Positions 8,176 through 17,253 of a stretch of DNA of 64,000 nt are shown here, piece after piece. The stretch lies in contig NZ_JABKDE010000004.1 in NCBI RefSeq assembly GCF_013623835.1, positions 310,001 to 374,000 of the forward strand, in the 5' to 3' direction. The translations under genes and the position numbers were made by a program. The notes beneath the pieces are model-generated. The model saw nothing but the letters and a program-made list of their open reading frames with translations, searched no databases and was not told the origin of the DNA. Positions within the stretch are counted from its first letter, which is position 1. Every line of letters begins with the position of its first letter. This DNA is from Brevibacterium oceani (GTDB lineage Bacteria > Actinomycetota > Actinomycetes > Actinomycetales > Brevibacteriaceae).

Positions 8176-8832
8176 TCAGTCAATGCCCAGCGCCGCGGCT
8201 GCGGCGGCGCGCAATTCGACCCCGACCACCTCGGCGCTTGAGCGTCGGGCCTGGTACGGGGTCGAATTCATCATCCCGAACACCGCGTGGACGCGCACCG
8301 TCGCGGCCTCCAGGGTCCACTCCGGCTGGGACTGCGCGACGACCTCGGCCCACCGACTGACATAGGAGCGCTGCAGCCGGCGCACCGTCCGGCGCGACTC
8401 ATCGGGCAGAGCCGCGAGGTCGCGGTCCTGGATGCGGATGAGCTCGGGCTCGCTCATCGCGAAGTCGACATGGAAGTCGATGAGGCGGCGCAGCACCGAC
8501 TGCGCGTCCGTATGAGCCGTGGCGGCCGCCTCGGTGCCGGTATCCGAACCGGGCTGTGCGGGGAGATCGGCGGAGGCGACGATCTCGCCACCGCCGGTGT
8601 GCAGATACTCCGAGATCCCGACGAGCAGCTCTTCGAGCACGGCTTCCTTCGATGAGAAGTGCCGGTAGACCGCCGGTGCCGAGATCCCCGCGCCTTTGCC
8701 CAGGTCATCGAGGCGGACGCCGTGGAATCCGTGCCGGGCATAGAGGTTCTTCGCCACGGCCAACAGCTGCTCACGCCTGGCCGCCTTGGCGGCCGCGCGT
8801 GCCGTCGGCTTGACCGTGTCGTCGGTCGACAT
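8176..8832 (-). CDS. TetR-family regulator, divergent from the carboxylase operon
   Basis: The gene codes for 218 residues. The helix-turn-helix domain (about 20-70) shows LDDLGKGAGISAPAVYRHFSSKEAVL, and the C-terminal ligand domain contains an RxxRRLQRSYVSRW helix. ATG 8832 is preceded by GGAAGGAAG; an upstream in-frame ATG at 8925 lacks such a site. It is divergent from the mccB-mccA-acyl-CoA dehydrogenase operon, and the 22-bp palindrome between them (8931-8952) is the obvious operator. It is probably a repressor relieved by a pathway acyl-CoA, as in other branched-chain amino acid catabolism clusters; the ligand is inferred. Confidence 0.9.
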   Translation of the reverse strand: MSTDDTVKPTARAAAKAARREQLLAVAKNLYARHGFHGVRLDDLGKGAGISAPAVYRHFSSKEAVLEELLVGISEYLHTGGGEIVASADLPAQPGSDTGTEAAATAHTDAQSVLRRLIDFHVDFAMSEPELIRIQDRDLAALPDESRRTVRRLQRSYVSRWAEVVAQSQPEWTLEAATVRVHAVFGMMNSTPYQARRSSAEVVGVELRAAAAAALGID

Positions 8833-8930
8833 GTCCGACTTCCTTCCCTCGCTCTGAGCCTGTGTCCGGTGATCCGTGTGCAGCAGGGCTCGCGCATTGT
8901 CACTTTCGCCTGTGAGCAGTATCATAGCAG

Positions 8931-8952
8931 TCAGTTAAGAACTATTAACTGA
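8931..8952. promoter_or_regulatory. Perfect 22-bp palindromic operator, tetR/mccB divergent region
   Basis: TCAGTTAA, 6 bp, TTAACTGA: an 8+8 perfect inverted repeat in an AT-rich island. It ends 13 bp before the chosen mccB start (1 bp before the upstream ATG 8954). The symmetry and location are those of a TetR operator controlling both genes. Confidence 0.7.
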
Positions 8953-8965
8953 AATGAGGGTGGGA

Positions 8966-10579
8966 ATGAGAGCAGTGGGAACTGCGGTCAGTCCGGCAAC
9001 GGGGCAGGTCAACGCCGACGCCCATGCCGAGCTCATCGCCGAACTCCGGGAGCGCGTGCAGGTCACTGCCCGCGGCGGATCGGAGAAGTCCAGACAGCGT
9101 CACGTCGACCGCGGCAAACTGCTGCCGCGCGACCGTGTCGAGCATCTGCTCGACCCGGGCACGCCCTTCCTCGAACTCTCACCGCTCGCGGCCAACGGCA
9201 TGTACGAGGACGCGAGCCCCGGGGCCGGCATCATCACCGGAATCGGCCGGGTTGCCGGACGCGAATGCGTCATCGTCGCCAATGACGCGACCGTCAAGGG
9301 CGGCACCTACTACCCGGTGACGGTGAAGAAGCACCTGCGGGCCCAGGAAGTGGCGAAGGAGAACAACCTTCCGTGCATCTACCTCGTCGACTCGGGTGGT
9401 GCGAACTTGCCCAACCAAGACGACGTCTTCCCCGACCGCGAACACTTCGGCCGGATCTTCTACAACCAGGCCACCCTGTCGGCCGCAGGCATCCCGCAGC
9501 TGGCCGCCGTCCTCGGCTCCTGCACCGCCGGCGGAGCCTACGTCCCGGCGATGGCCGACGAATCGATCATCGTCTCCGAACAGGGCACGATCTTCCTCGG
9601 CGGCCCACCCCTGGTCAAGGCCGCCACCGGCGAGGAAGTCACCGCCGAAGAGCTCGGCGGCGGAGCACTGCACTCACGCGTCTCCGGAGTCACCGACCAT
9701 CTGGCTGCGAACGACTCCCACGCACTCGAGATCATGCGCGACATCGTCTCCACGCTCGGGCCCAAGGGGGCGGCCAACTGGGACGTCGTCGACTCCCGGG
9801 AACCGGCCCATGCCCCGGCCGAACTGACCTCGGTCGTGCCCGTGGACTCCCGCACCCCGTATGACGTACGCGAGGTCATCGCCCGCCTCGTCGACGGTTC
9901 CGAGTTCCACGAGTTCAAGGCCGAATACGGCACGAGCCTCGTCACCGGCTTCGCCCACCTCGACGGGCACCCGGTGGGGATCGTCGCGAACAACGGCATC
10001 CTCTTCGGCGAGTCCGCCGTCAAAGGCGCCCACTTCATCGAACTCTGCGACCAGCGCAGCACCCCGCTCATCTTCCTCCAGAACATCTCCGGGTTCATGG
10101 TCGGCCGCGACTACGAGGCCGGCGGCATCGCCAAGCACGGAGCGAAGATGGTTAACGCCGTCGCCACCGCCCGAGTGCCGAAGTTCACCGTCGTCATCGG
10201 CGGCTCCTTCGGTGCCGGCAACTATTCGATGTGCGGCCGCGCCTATTCGCCCAGGTTCCTGTGGATGTGGCCCAACGCCCGCATCTCCGTGATGGGCGGC
10301 GAACAGGCCGCCAGCGTCCTCTCAACCGTCAAGCGCGACCAGATCGAGGGACGCGGACAGACCTGGTCCGCCGAGGCCGAAGACGAGTTCAAACAGCCCG
10401 TCCGCGACCAGTACGAAACCCAGGGCAACCCCTACTACTCGACCGCCCGGCTGTGGGACGACGGCATCATCGAACCCGGCGACACCCGGCAGGTGCTGGC
10501 CATGGCCCTCGAACTCGCCCGCTTCGGACCGATGGAACGCCCGCTGGGTGCCAGCGGCTACGGCGTCTTCAGAATGTGA
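8966..10579 (+). CDS. mccB: Acyl-CoA carboxylase carboxyltransferase (beta) subunit, methylcrotonyl-CoA type
   Basis: The gene codes for a 537-residue biotin-dependent carboxyltransferase. Conserved stretches include AGVPGII-type region [39 protein letters not shown] and NISGFMVG followed by [16 protein letters not shown], in the form usual for methylcrotonyl-CoA carboxylase beta rather than propionyl-CoA carboxylase. It transfers CO2 from carboxybiotin to 3-methylcrotonyl-CoA in leucine breakdown. GAGGG lies 5 nt before ATG 8966; ATG 8954 is in frame and adds four residues. mccA follows after 8 nt. Substrate choice (methylcrotonyl or another branched acyl-CoA) is inferred from the motifs and neighbours. 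Confidence 0.9.
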   Translation: MRAVGTAVSPATGQVNADAHAELIAELRERVQVTARGGSEKSRQRHVDRGKLLPRDRVEHLLDPGTPFLELSPLAANGMYEDASPGAGIITGIGRVAGRECVIVANDATVKGGTYYPVTVKKHLRAQEVAKENNLPCIYLVDSGGANLPNQDDVFPDREHFGRIFYNQATLSAAGIPQLAAVLGSCTAGGAYVPAMADESIIVSEQGTIFLGGPPLVKAATGEEVTAEELGGGALHSRVSGVTDHLAANDSHALEIMRDIVSTLGPKGAANWDVVDSREPAHAPAELTSVVPVDSRTPYDVREVIARLVDGSEFHEFKAEYGTSLVTGFAHLDGHPVGIVANNGILFGESAVKGAHFIELCDQRSTPLIFLQNISGFMVGRDYEAGGIAKHGAKMVNAVATARVPKFTVVIGGSFGAGNYSMCGRAYSPRFLWMWPNARISVMGGEQAASVLSTVKRDQIEGRGQTWSAEAEDEFKQPVRDQYETQGNPYYSTARLWDDGIIEPGDTRQVLAMALELARFGPMERPLGASGYGVFRM

Positions 10580-10587
10580 GCAGACCA

Positions 10588-12693
10588 ATGTTCAAAACCG
10601 TACTCATCGCCAATCGCGGAGAGATCGCCCTGCGCGTCATCCGCACCTGCCGCAGGCTCGGCATCCGCACCGTGTCCGTCTACTCCGACGCCGACGCCCA
10701 GGCCGCGCACGTCAAAGCCGCCGACGCCGCCGTTCACCTCGGCCCGGCCGCAGCGTCCGAATCGTATCTGCGCATCGACAAGGTCATTGCCGCCGCCGAG
10801 GCGACCGGTGCCGAGGCCATCCACCCCGGCTACGGATTCCTGTCCGAGAATGCCGACTTCTCCGCCGCCTGCGACGCCGCCGGAATCGTCTTCCTCGGGC
10901 CGGGTCCCGACGCGATCAGGACCATGGGTGACAAGATCACCGCCAAGCAGGCCGTGTCCTCCCGCGGAGTCCCGCTCGTGCCCGGCACGAAGGATGCCGA
11001 CATGAGCGACGACGACCTCATCGCCGCCTCGAGCGACATCGGCTTCCCCGTCCTCATCAAGCCCTCGGCCGGTGGCGGCGGCAAGGGCATGCACGCCGTG
11101 TTCGATGCCGCCGAACTTCCTTCGGCACTGGAGACCGCCCGCCGGGAGGCCGCGAGCTCCTTCGGTGACGACACACTCTTCCTCGAACGCCTCGTCGCCA
11201 CCCCGCGGCACATCGAGGTCCAGATCATGGCCGATTCGCATGGCAATGTCATCCACTTCGGCGAACGGGAATGCTCTCTGCAGCGCCGTCACCAGAAGGT
11301 CATCGAGGAGGCTCCCTCGGCCCTGCTCGATGAGGCGACCCGGGCCCGGATCGGGCAGGCGGCCTGCGAGACTGCGAAGTCCGTGGGCTACGTTGGTGCC
11401 GGCACCGTGGAGTTCATCGTCGGCGCCGACCGTCCCGACGAGTTCTTCTTCATGGAGATGAACACTCGCCTGCAGGTCGAACACCCCGTCACCGAGGAGG
11501 TCACCGGAGTCGATCTCGTCGAACTCCAGCTGCGCGTCGGTGCCGGTGAGGAACTGCCGCTGACCCAGGATGACATCACCTTGACCGGGCACTCGATCGA
11601 GGCTCGCATCTACGCCGAGGATCCCTCGCGCGGGTTCCTGCCCACCGGTGGGCGCGCCCTCGACGTCGTCTTCCCCGAAGGTGAGGGAATCCGCGTCGAT
11701 GCCGGCCTGGATGCCGGGCAGCGGATCGTCTCCGACTACGACCCGATGATCGCCAAGCTCATCGTCCACGCCGACGACCGGGCCCAGGCCATCGCCCGCC
11801 TCGATGGTGCGCTCGCCGCCTCGGCGGTGCCGGGGATCGTGACGAACATCGACTTCCTCCGCACCCTGCTCGCCCTGCCCGAGGTCGTGTCCGGTGACCT
11901 CGACACCTCGATCATCGACAATCTCGATGAGGAGCAGCTGGTGCACCCGGCCACCGACACCCATGCTCAGCTCGCCGCGACAGCGGTTTTCGAGACACTC
12001 GGCCGTGCAGGAACACAGATCACCGGGGCCGTCACGGCTCGGGACCAAGCGGACGCAGTCGGCGGGACCGCCTCGGCGTGGGGGAGGCCGACAGCCTTCC
12101 GGGCATCTCGCCCCGATTTCCAACCCACCGTGCGCCTCGACTTCGTCGGAGCCGGCGAGATCACCGTCGACGACGCTGCCGAAGTCGAATTCGGTCCGGC
12201 ACCGACAACCGAGTTCGCACCCGGAGTCGAGGTGATCGCACGGGCAGACTCCGTGACTATCGACGAGGACGACGTATGGCACGTCGCCATCGACGGGATC
12301 CAGCACACGGCGCGGATCTTCTCCGACTCCGGTGATCGCAGTATCTGGGTGAGCACACATGAAGGCGTCCACGTCTTCACCCGACCGCTGGCCGACTCCT
12401 CGCTCACGCCCGGACTCGAGGGCGCTGAGGTGCTTGCCCCGATGCCCGGCTCCGTCGTCGCCGTCAAGGTCGAAACCGGAGACCGGGTCGAGCAAGGCGA
12501 TCCGCTCGTCGTCGTCGAGGCGATGAAGATGGAACATGTGCTCACCGCACCGGCGGCCGGAATCGTCACCGTCACCGCCGTGCCGGGCGGGCAGGTCGGA
12601 CTCGACGAAGTGCTCGCCACAGTCGTCGACGAAGGAGCGGCCGAAGGGGCCGCTGCCGAGGAATCTGCCGCGACCTCGCAACCAGCCAACTGA
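10588..12693 (+). CDS. mccA: Acyl-CoA carboxylase biotin-carboxylase/biotin-carrier (alpha) subunit
   Basis: The gene codes for 701 residues. The biotin carboxylase domain (1-450) opens with FKTVLIANRGEIALRVIRT, has the ATP-grasp glycine loop KPSAGGGGKGMHAV, and has MEMNTRLQVEHPVTE. A linker follows, then a C-terminal biotinyl domain with the EAMKME motif, where Lys647 is the biotinylated residue. It makes carboxybiotin from bicarbonate and ATP and hands it to MccB. The alpha and beta genes are 8 nt apart. Residues about 470-510 hold an Ala-rich stretch of low conservation. A separate biotin ligase would be needed and is not in the window. Confidence 0.93.
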   Translation: MFKTVLIANRGEIALRVIRTCRRLGIRTVSVYSDADAQAAHVKAADAAVHLGPAAASESYLRIDKVIAAAEATGAEAIHPGYGFLSENADFSAACDAAGIVFLGPGPDAIRTMGDKITAKQAVSSRGVPLVPGTKDADMSDDDLIAASSDIGFPVLIKPSAGGGGKGMHAVFDAAELPSALETARREAASSFGDDTLFLERLVATPRHIEVQIMADSHGNVIHFGERECSLQRRHQKVIEEAPSALLDEATRARIGQAACETAKSVGYVGAGTVEFIVGADRPDEFFFMEMNTRLQVEHPVTEEVTGVDLVELQLRVGAGEELPLTQDDITLTGHSIEARIYAEDPSRGFLPTGGRALDVVFPEGEGIRVDAGLDAGQRIVSDYDPMIAKLIVHADDRAQAIARLDGALAASAVPGIVTNIDFLRTLLALPEVVSGDLDTSIIDNLDEEQLVHPATDTHAQLAATAVFETLGRAGTQITGAVTARDQADAVGGTASAWGRPTAFRASRPDFQPTVRLDFVGAGEITVDDAAEVEFGPAPTTEFAPGVEVIARADSVTIDEDDVWHVAIDGIQHTARIFSDSGDRSIWVSTHEGVHVFTRPLADSSLTPGLEGAEVLAPMPGSVVAVKVETGDRVEQGDPLVVVEAMKMEHVLTAPAAGIVTVTAVPGGQVGLDEVLATVVDEGAAEGAAAEESAATSQPAN

Positions 12694-12747
12694 CACATCA
12701 GCAACACGACTGCACCGACAACCACGCCACAAGCGGGAGAAGAGACA

Positions 12748-13920
12748 ATGGAAACCTTTGTTCCGGGGATGCTTCCCGAAGAATACGAAGATCTGCGCCA
12801 GGGAGTCGCGAAGTTCGCCGACGAGGAGGTCGCTCCCGTCAGCGCCGAGCTCGATGCCAAGCACGAATTCCCCTACGACCTCGTCGCGAAGATGGGGCAG
12901 ATGGGCCTGTTCGGACTGCCCTTCGACGAGGAGTACGGCGGCATGGGCGGGGACTACTTCGCCCTGTGCCTGGCCATCGAGGAGATCGCCCGGGTCAACC
13001 AGTCCCTGGCGATCACGCTCGAGGCGGGAGCCTCGCTCGGTGCGATGCCGATCTACCGGTTCGGCACCGAGGAACAGAAGAATGAATGGCTGCCCAAGCT
13101 CACCGACGCCTCCGGTCTGGCCGCCTTCGGGCTGACCGAACCCGAAGCCGGCTCCGATGCCGGCGGGACGAAGACGAAGGCCACGCTCGAGAACGGCACG
13201 TGGACGATCAACGGCTCCAAGTGCTTCATCACGAACTCGGGCACCGACATCACCCGACTCGTCACCGCCACCGCCGTGACCGGAACCCGGACCTCGAAGT
13301 CCGGTCGCGAGGTCCCCGAGATCTCGACGATCATGATCCCCACCGGCACTCCCGGCTTCACCGCCGAACCGGCTTATGACAAGGTCGGCTGGAACTCCTC
13401 GGACACGCACCCGCTGAGCTTCGACAATGTGCAGGTGCCCGAAGAGAACCTGCTCGGCGAACGCGGGCGCGGCTACGCGAACTTCCTGCGCATCCTCGAC
13501 GAGGGCCGCATCGCCGTCGGTGCACTCTCCGTCGGTGCCGCTCAGGGCTGCGTGGACGAGTCGGTGAAGTACGCGAAGGAACGGCAGGCCTTCGGCCACC
13601 CCATCGCCGACTTCCAGGGCATCTCGTTCAAGATCGCCCGCATGGAGGCTCGCGTCGTCGCCGCCCGCTCGGCGTACTACCTCGCCGCCTCGAGGATGCT
13701 CGCCGGACTGCCGTTCAAGAAGGAAGCGGCGATCGCGAAGATGATCGCCGGTGAGGCGGCCATGGACAACGCCCGCGACGCCACACAGATCCACGGCGGC
13801 TACGGCTTCATGAACGAATACCTCGTCGCCCGCCACTACCGGGACTCGAAGATCCTCGAGGTCGGGGAGGGAACCACCGAGGTCCAGCTCATGCTCATCG
13901 CCCGCGAACTCGGGATCTGA
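12748..13920 (+). CDS. Acyl-CoA dehydrogenase, probably branched-chain/isovaleryl pathway
   Basis: The gene codes for a 390-residue FAD enzyme that introduces the 2,3 double bond into acyl-CoA, passing electrons to ETF. Family signatures are AFGLTEPEAGSDAGGTKTKA (about 127-146), RQAFGHPIADFQ and the C-terminal IHGGYGFMNEY. Glu374 (in EVGEGTTE) stands where most acyl-CoA dehydrogenases keep their catalytic base; classical isovaleryl-CoA dehydrogenases instead have a small residue there and use a Glu elsewhere. Operon position behind mccBA suggests isovaleryl-CoA or a similar branched substrate, but the residue pattern leaves this open. GGGAGAAGAGACA precedes ATG 12748. Confidence 0.9.
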   Translation: METFVPGMLPEEYEDLRQGVAKFADEEVAPVSAELDAKHEFPYDLVAKMGQMGLFGLPFDEEYGGMGGDYFALCLAIEEIARVNQSLAITLEAGASLGAMPIYRFGTEEQKNEWLPKLTDASGLAAFGLTEPEAGSDAGGTKTKATLENGTWTINGSKCFITNSGTDITRLVTATAVTGTRTSKSGREVPEISTIMIPTGTPGFTAEPAYDKVGWNSSDTHPLSFDNVQVPEENLLGERGRGYANFLRILDEGRIAVGALSVGAAQGCVDESVKYAKERQAFGHPIADFQGISFKIARMEARVVAARSAYYLAASRMLAGLPFKKEAAIAKMIAGEAAMDNARDATQIHGGYGFMNEYLVARHYRDSKILEVGEGTTEVQLMLIARELGI

Positions 13921-14006
13921 GTCCGGCCATCTGAGGGGGCACACCCGCTGAGCCGGGCAGGCGATCCGGTGCGCGGGGCCGCCTCGGCGCGGGGACCCTC
14001 ACACAT

Positions 14007-14043
14007 CCGCCCGCCGTCATCCGAATCAGGAGACGGCGGGCGG
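14007..14043 (+). terminator. GC-rich hairpin after the acyl-CoA dehydrogenase gene
   Basis: CCGCCCGCCGTC (14007-14018) pairs perfectly with GACGGCGGGCGG (14032-14043). There is no T tract. It is likely the end of the tetR-divergent carboxylase operon transcript. Confidence 0.5.
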
Positions 14044-14190
14044 TGCCGTATGCAGGACCCGCGTGTTCCGAACTCCGGCGTGCGGCGAACCTCGGTGCGT
14101 GCCGAACTACGCCATGCGGCACCCGCTAAGGTGGGGTGAGCGGACCGGCAGATGACCGCCGGCGACCACGGACGAGCAGGAGCGGGGGAC

Positions 14191-15681
14191 ATGCGGCTGA
14201 ATTTCGATTTCGAGCTGGGCTCGATTCCGTCCGTGCTGTCCATCAGCTGGATCGTCCTCGAGTACATCGCGAAGATCGTTGCGATCGGTGTGGTCCCGGA
14301 GAACCGTCGCCCCTCATCGTCATCGGCATGGCTGCTGCTCATCCTCTTCGTGCCGATCGTCGGCATCCCGCTCTTCCTCATGCTCGGCAGCCCATACATC
14401 AATCAGCGGCGGGCGAGAATCCAGGCCCAGGCCAATGAGCTCATGCACGAAGGCGCCGATGACTTACCCGATGTGCCTCCCTCCCTGGGCGCACCACGGG
14501 AGTTCGTCTCCGTCGCCCAGCTGGGGCGGGCGCTGACCGCGCTGCCGATGGTCACCGGTGACAGTCACGGCGTGATCTCCGACTACGAGGCGAGCATCGC
14601 TCGGATGGCCGAACTCGTCGACTCGGCCGAGGAATACGCCCACGTCGAGATCTACATCATGGCCTGGGATGCCACGACCGATGTCTTCTTCCAAGCGCTC
14701 GAGCGAGCAAGCGCGCGCGGAGTCAAGGTCAAGGTCCTCTTCGACCACATCGGCTCCCGCAAGTACCCCGGTTTCCACCGCCTCGGCAAACGCCTGAGCC
14801 GGGCCGGCATGGAATGGCACCTCATGCTCCCGTTCATCCCGTGGCGCGGGAAGCTGCGGCGCATCGACCTGCGCAATCACCGCAAACTCCTCGTCGTCGA
14901 CGGGAGGAAGGCGATGATGGGTTCGCAGAACATGATCGACTCGAGCTACCTCAAGAAGAAGAACGTGACGATCGGCCGGCACTGGCACGACATCATGGTC
15001 GAGCTCAGTGGTCCGATCGTCGCCACCGTCGAGGCGGTGTTCGCCACCGACTGGTACACCGAGTGCGGGGATTCCTTGGGCATCCGACCCTATGAAGGCG
15101 ATGAGGTCGAGCCCGAGGTCGGTGGGCAGACGAGCGCGATGCAGCTCGTGCCCTCCGGGCCCGGATTCACCACCGAACCCAACCTCAAGGTCTTCACCTC
15201 GCTGATGTATCTGGCGCAGGAGCGCCTGGCCATCGTCAGCCCGTACTTCGTGCCCGACGAATCGCTGCTGGCTGCGGTGAGCACTGCCGCCCGGCGCGGC
15301 GTCGACGTCGAACTCTACGTCAGCGAACAGGCCGACCAGTTCATGGTCGACTACGCACAGTCCTCGTACTACCGGTCCCTGCTCGAAGCCGGGGTGCGGA
15401 TCTTCCAATACCCCAAACCGCAGGTGCTCCACACGAAGTGCTTCGTCGTCGACGACCGATACGCGGTGATGGGGTCATCGAACATGGACATGCGCTCCTT
15501 CGGCCTCAACTACGAGATCAGCCTGCTCACGACCGGCGGGGATCTCGTCGGTGACATCGACGGGGTCATCTCCGACTACCAGGAAGCCAGCCACGAACTC
15601 ACTCTCGAGGAGTGGGAGAAGCGACCGCTCATCCGCCGCTACCTCGAATCCGCGATGAGGCTGACCTCCGCCCTGCAGTGA
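14191..15681 (+). CDS. cls: Cardiolipin synthase (phospholipase D type)
   Basis: The gene codes for 496 residues. Two N-terminal membrane helices (about 8-60, ISWIVLEYIAKIVAI and AWLLLILFVPIVGIPLFLML) come first, then two HKD phospholipase-D motifs: His230 in HRKLLVVDG and His414 in HTKCFVVDD, each followed by the usual MGSxNM. It would join two phosphatidylglycerols, or PG and a CDP-DAG-derived donor, into cardiolipin at the inner membrane. ATG 14191 has a GGGGG site 3-8 nt upstream; an in-frame ATG at 14152 would add 13 polar residues. Transcription is probably its own, from a TAAGGT -10 at 14127-14132. Confidence 0.93.
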   Translation: MRLNFDFELGSIPSVLSISWIVLEYIAKIVAIGVVPENRRPSSSSAWLLLILFVPIVGIPLFLMLGSPYINQRRARIQAQANELMHEGADDLPDVPPSLGAPREFVSVAQLGRALTALPMVTGDSHGVISDYEASIARMAELVDSAEEYAHVEIYIMAWDATTDVFFQALERASARGVKVKVLFDHIGSRKYPGFHRLGKRLSRAGMEWHLMLPFIPWRGKLRRIDLRNHRKLLVVDGRKAMMGSQNMIDSSYLKKKNVTIGRHWHDIMVELSGPIVATVEAVFATDWYTECGDSLGIRPYEGDEVEPEVGGQTSAMQLVPSGPGFTTEPNLKVFTSLMYLAQERLAIVSPYFVPDESLLAAVSTAARRGVDVELYVSEQADQFMVDYAQSSYYRSLLEAGVRIFQYPKPQVLHTKCFVVDDRYAVMGSSNMDMRSFGLNYEISLLTTGGDLVGDIDGVISDYQEASHELTLEEWEKRPLIRRYLESAMRLTSALQ

Positions 15682-15712
15682 GCGGTCCCCGCACTTCCTG
15701 GCGCGGACTTGT

Positions 15713-15801
15713 GGTCACTATCGGACACTTTCGCCAAAAATTCAGGTCACTATCGGATTCTTTTCCGCGGTCAGAAGTATCCGATAGTGACCTAAATTTT
15801 T
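15713..15801. repeat. Repeat cluster forming a long bidirectional hairpin between convergent genes
   Basis: A 27-bp left arm (15736-15762) and right arm (15775-15801) match at 25 of 27 positions. The core is GGTCACTATCGGAT, with A5/T5 ends that give a T run on either strand. A third copy of GGTCACTATCGGA lies at 15713-15725 in direct orientation. The stem ends convergent cls and HAD genes and should terminate both. The extra copy suggests a dispersed repeat or mini-transposon remnant rather than a plain terminator. Confidence 0.75.
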
Positions 15802-15853
15802 GGGTGCATCGCCTCCGCGGCCGACGGATCGGATGCAGACGGGAAATCGAGGC

Positions 15854-16675
15854 TCAGGCGGAACCGGTGACGTCGGGGCCGAGATCGCTCTGCTGCTCGA
15901 GCGGGACATCAAGGAGTTCGTGGACGCCGGCGACGATCTCGTTCGGTCGGAACGGGAAGGCGCGGACATCCTCGGCGGTCGAGATCCCGGAGAGGACGAG
16001 CACGGTGTGCATCCCCGCCTCCATCCCGGCGATGATGTCGGTGTCCATGCGGTCGCCGATCATCGCAGTGCTCATCGAGTGCGCACCGATCTTGTTCAGC
16101 GCCGAGCGGAACATCATCGGGTTCGGTTTGCCGACGACATAGGGCTCACGGTTCGTGGCCTTCGTGATCAGCGCTGCGATCGCACCGGTGGCAGGCAGAA
16201 TGCCCTCGGGGCTCGGGCCGGTGGCATCCGGGTTCGTGACTATGAAGCGCGCCCCACCCTCGATGAGTCGGATGGCTTTGGTGATCGCTTCGAACGAGTA
16301 GGAGTGCGTCTCACCGACGACGACGAATTCGGGATCCTTCTCGGTCATGACGAACCCGGCCTCGTGGATGGCCGTGGTCAGGCCCGCCTCGCCGACGACG
16401 TAGGCCGTGCCGTGCTCGACCTGGTTGGAGAGGAAATCGGCGGTCGCCATCGCCGAGGTCCAGATGTTCGACTCGGGAACGTCGAGACCGTTCGACCGCA
16501 GTCGCGCCGAGAGGTCACGGGCGGTGTAGATCGAGTTGTTCGTCAGCACCAGGTAGGGGATGTCAGCCTGCCGCCACTGGGCGAGCAGCTCGGCGGCGCC
16601 GGGCAAGGGATTGCTCTCCTTGACCAGGACGCCGTCCATATCGGTCAGCCAGCATTCGATGGAATCGCGATCCAT
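15854..16675 (-). CDS. HAD-superfamily IIA phosphatase (NagD/4-nitrophenylphosphatase-like)
   Basis: The gene codes for 273 residues. The HAD motif I nucleophile Asp12 and general acid Asp14 are in WLTDMDGVL, motif II is LVLTNNS, and motif IV is in AMIGDRMDTDIIAGMEAG. The long C2 cap between them marks subclass IIA, which hydrolyses small phosphate esters (sugar, nucleotide or phosphoglycolate) in the cytosol. GAGGAGAG 4 nt before ATG 16675 decides the start; the frame stays open upstream to 16804 without a ribosome site. The substrate is not predictable here. Confidence 0.9.
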   Translation of the reverse strand: MDRDSIECWLTDMDGVLVKESNPLPGAAELLAQWRQADIPYLVLTNNSIYTARDLSARLRSNGLDVPESNIWTSAMATADFLSNQVEHGTAYVVGEAGLTTAIHEAGFVMTEKDPEFVVVGETHSYSFEAITKAIRLIEGGARFIVTNPDATGPSPEGILPATGAIAALITKATNREPYVVGKPNPMMFRSALNKIGAHSMSTAMIGDRMDTDIIAGMEAGMHTVLVLSGISTAEDVRAFPFRPNEIVAGVHELLDVPLEQQSDLGPDVTGSA

Positions 16676-16810
16676 GTCTCTCCTCGAGTCAGCGGGTGGG
16701 CCGAAGCGGCACACCCCCAGCCTAGTCGGCCCGGCCGCCGATGCGGACCCGGGAGCCGAACCCGCCGTGTCCGTGGGGGAGCCGAATGGCGAATTCATCG
16801 TCATCGACCC

Positions 16811-16856
16811 TTGACACCGGAGCTATGAACTGTATTGTAGGGGCTACTTAATTAAG
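16811..16856 (+). promoter_or_regulatory. Promoter and palindromic operator of the arsR-type gene
   Basis: TTGACA (16811-16816), 16 bp, then TATTGT (16833-16838) form a strong promoter. The palindrome CTTAATTAAG at 16847-16856 lies at the expected start of the transcript and is a likely autorepression site. Confidence 0.6.
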
Positions 16857-16867
16857 GAAGGACTTCA

Positions 16868-17218
16868 ATGAATTTGGATCTGGTCTTCGGCGCTCTTGCC
16901 GATCCGACACGGCGGGCGATCATCGAGCGTCTCCGCGCCGGTGATCTGAGCTCCGGTGACCTGGCGGAGCCGCTGCCGATCAGCCGACCCGCCGTCTCAC
17001 AGCACCTCAAGGTGCTCGAAGTCGCCGGGCTCATCACCCGGTCGAAGAGCGCGCAGAGACGCATCGTCTCGCTCAATGCCGACAAGCTCTCGGGCGCCAC
17101 CGAGTGGCTGCTGGCGGCACACGAGGAATGGCAGCAGCGCTTCGACAACCTCGATGACATCCTCGCCGAGGATGCTCCGAAGTCCGCCCGCCACCCTGAG
17201 GACCAGCGCACGAACTGA
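16868..17218 (+). CDS. ArsR-family winged-helix repressor
   Basis: The gene codes for 116 residues, almost entirely one ArsR winged helix: FGALADPTRRAIIERLRAGDLSSGDLAEPL, then the recognition helix SRPAVSQHLKVLEVAGLI and the wing RSKSAQRRIVSLN. No metal-binding Cys or His cluster is present. It belongs to the subgroup that pairs with SRPBCC (AHSA1) genes, as here, where the next gene starts 35 nt downstream. It probably represses its own operon through the TTAATTAA palindrome. GGAAGGAC lies before ATG 16868. Confidence 0.9.
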   Translation: MNLDLVFGALADPTRRAIIERLRAGDLSSGDLAEPLPISRPAVSQHLKVLEVAGLITRSKSAQRRIVSLNADKLSGATEWLLAAHEEWQQRFDNLDDILAEDAPKSARHPEDQRTN

Positions 17219-17253
17219 ACAGAACCATGATCGACTCAAGGAGGAGAACCATC

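Noticed and set aside
10558..13944. 1128-codon minus-strand frame across mccA and the acyl-CoA dehydrogenase gene
   Set aside because: The same GC-driven shadow; no motif and no ribosome site.
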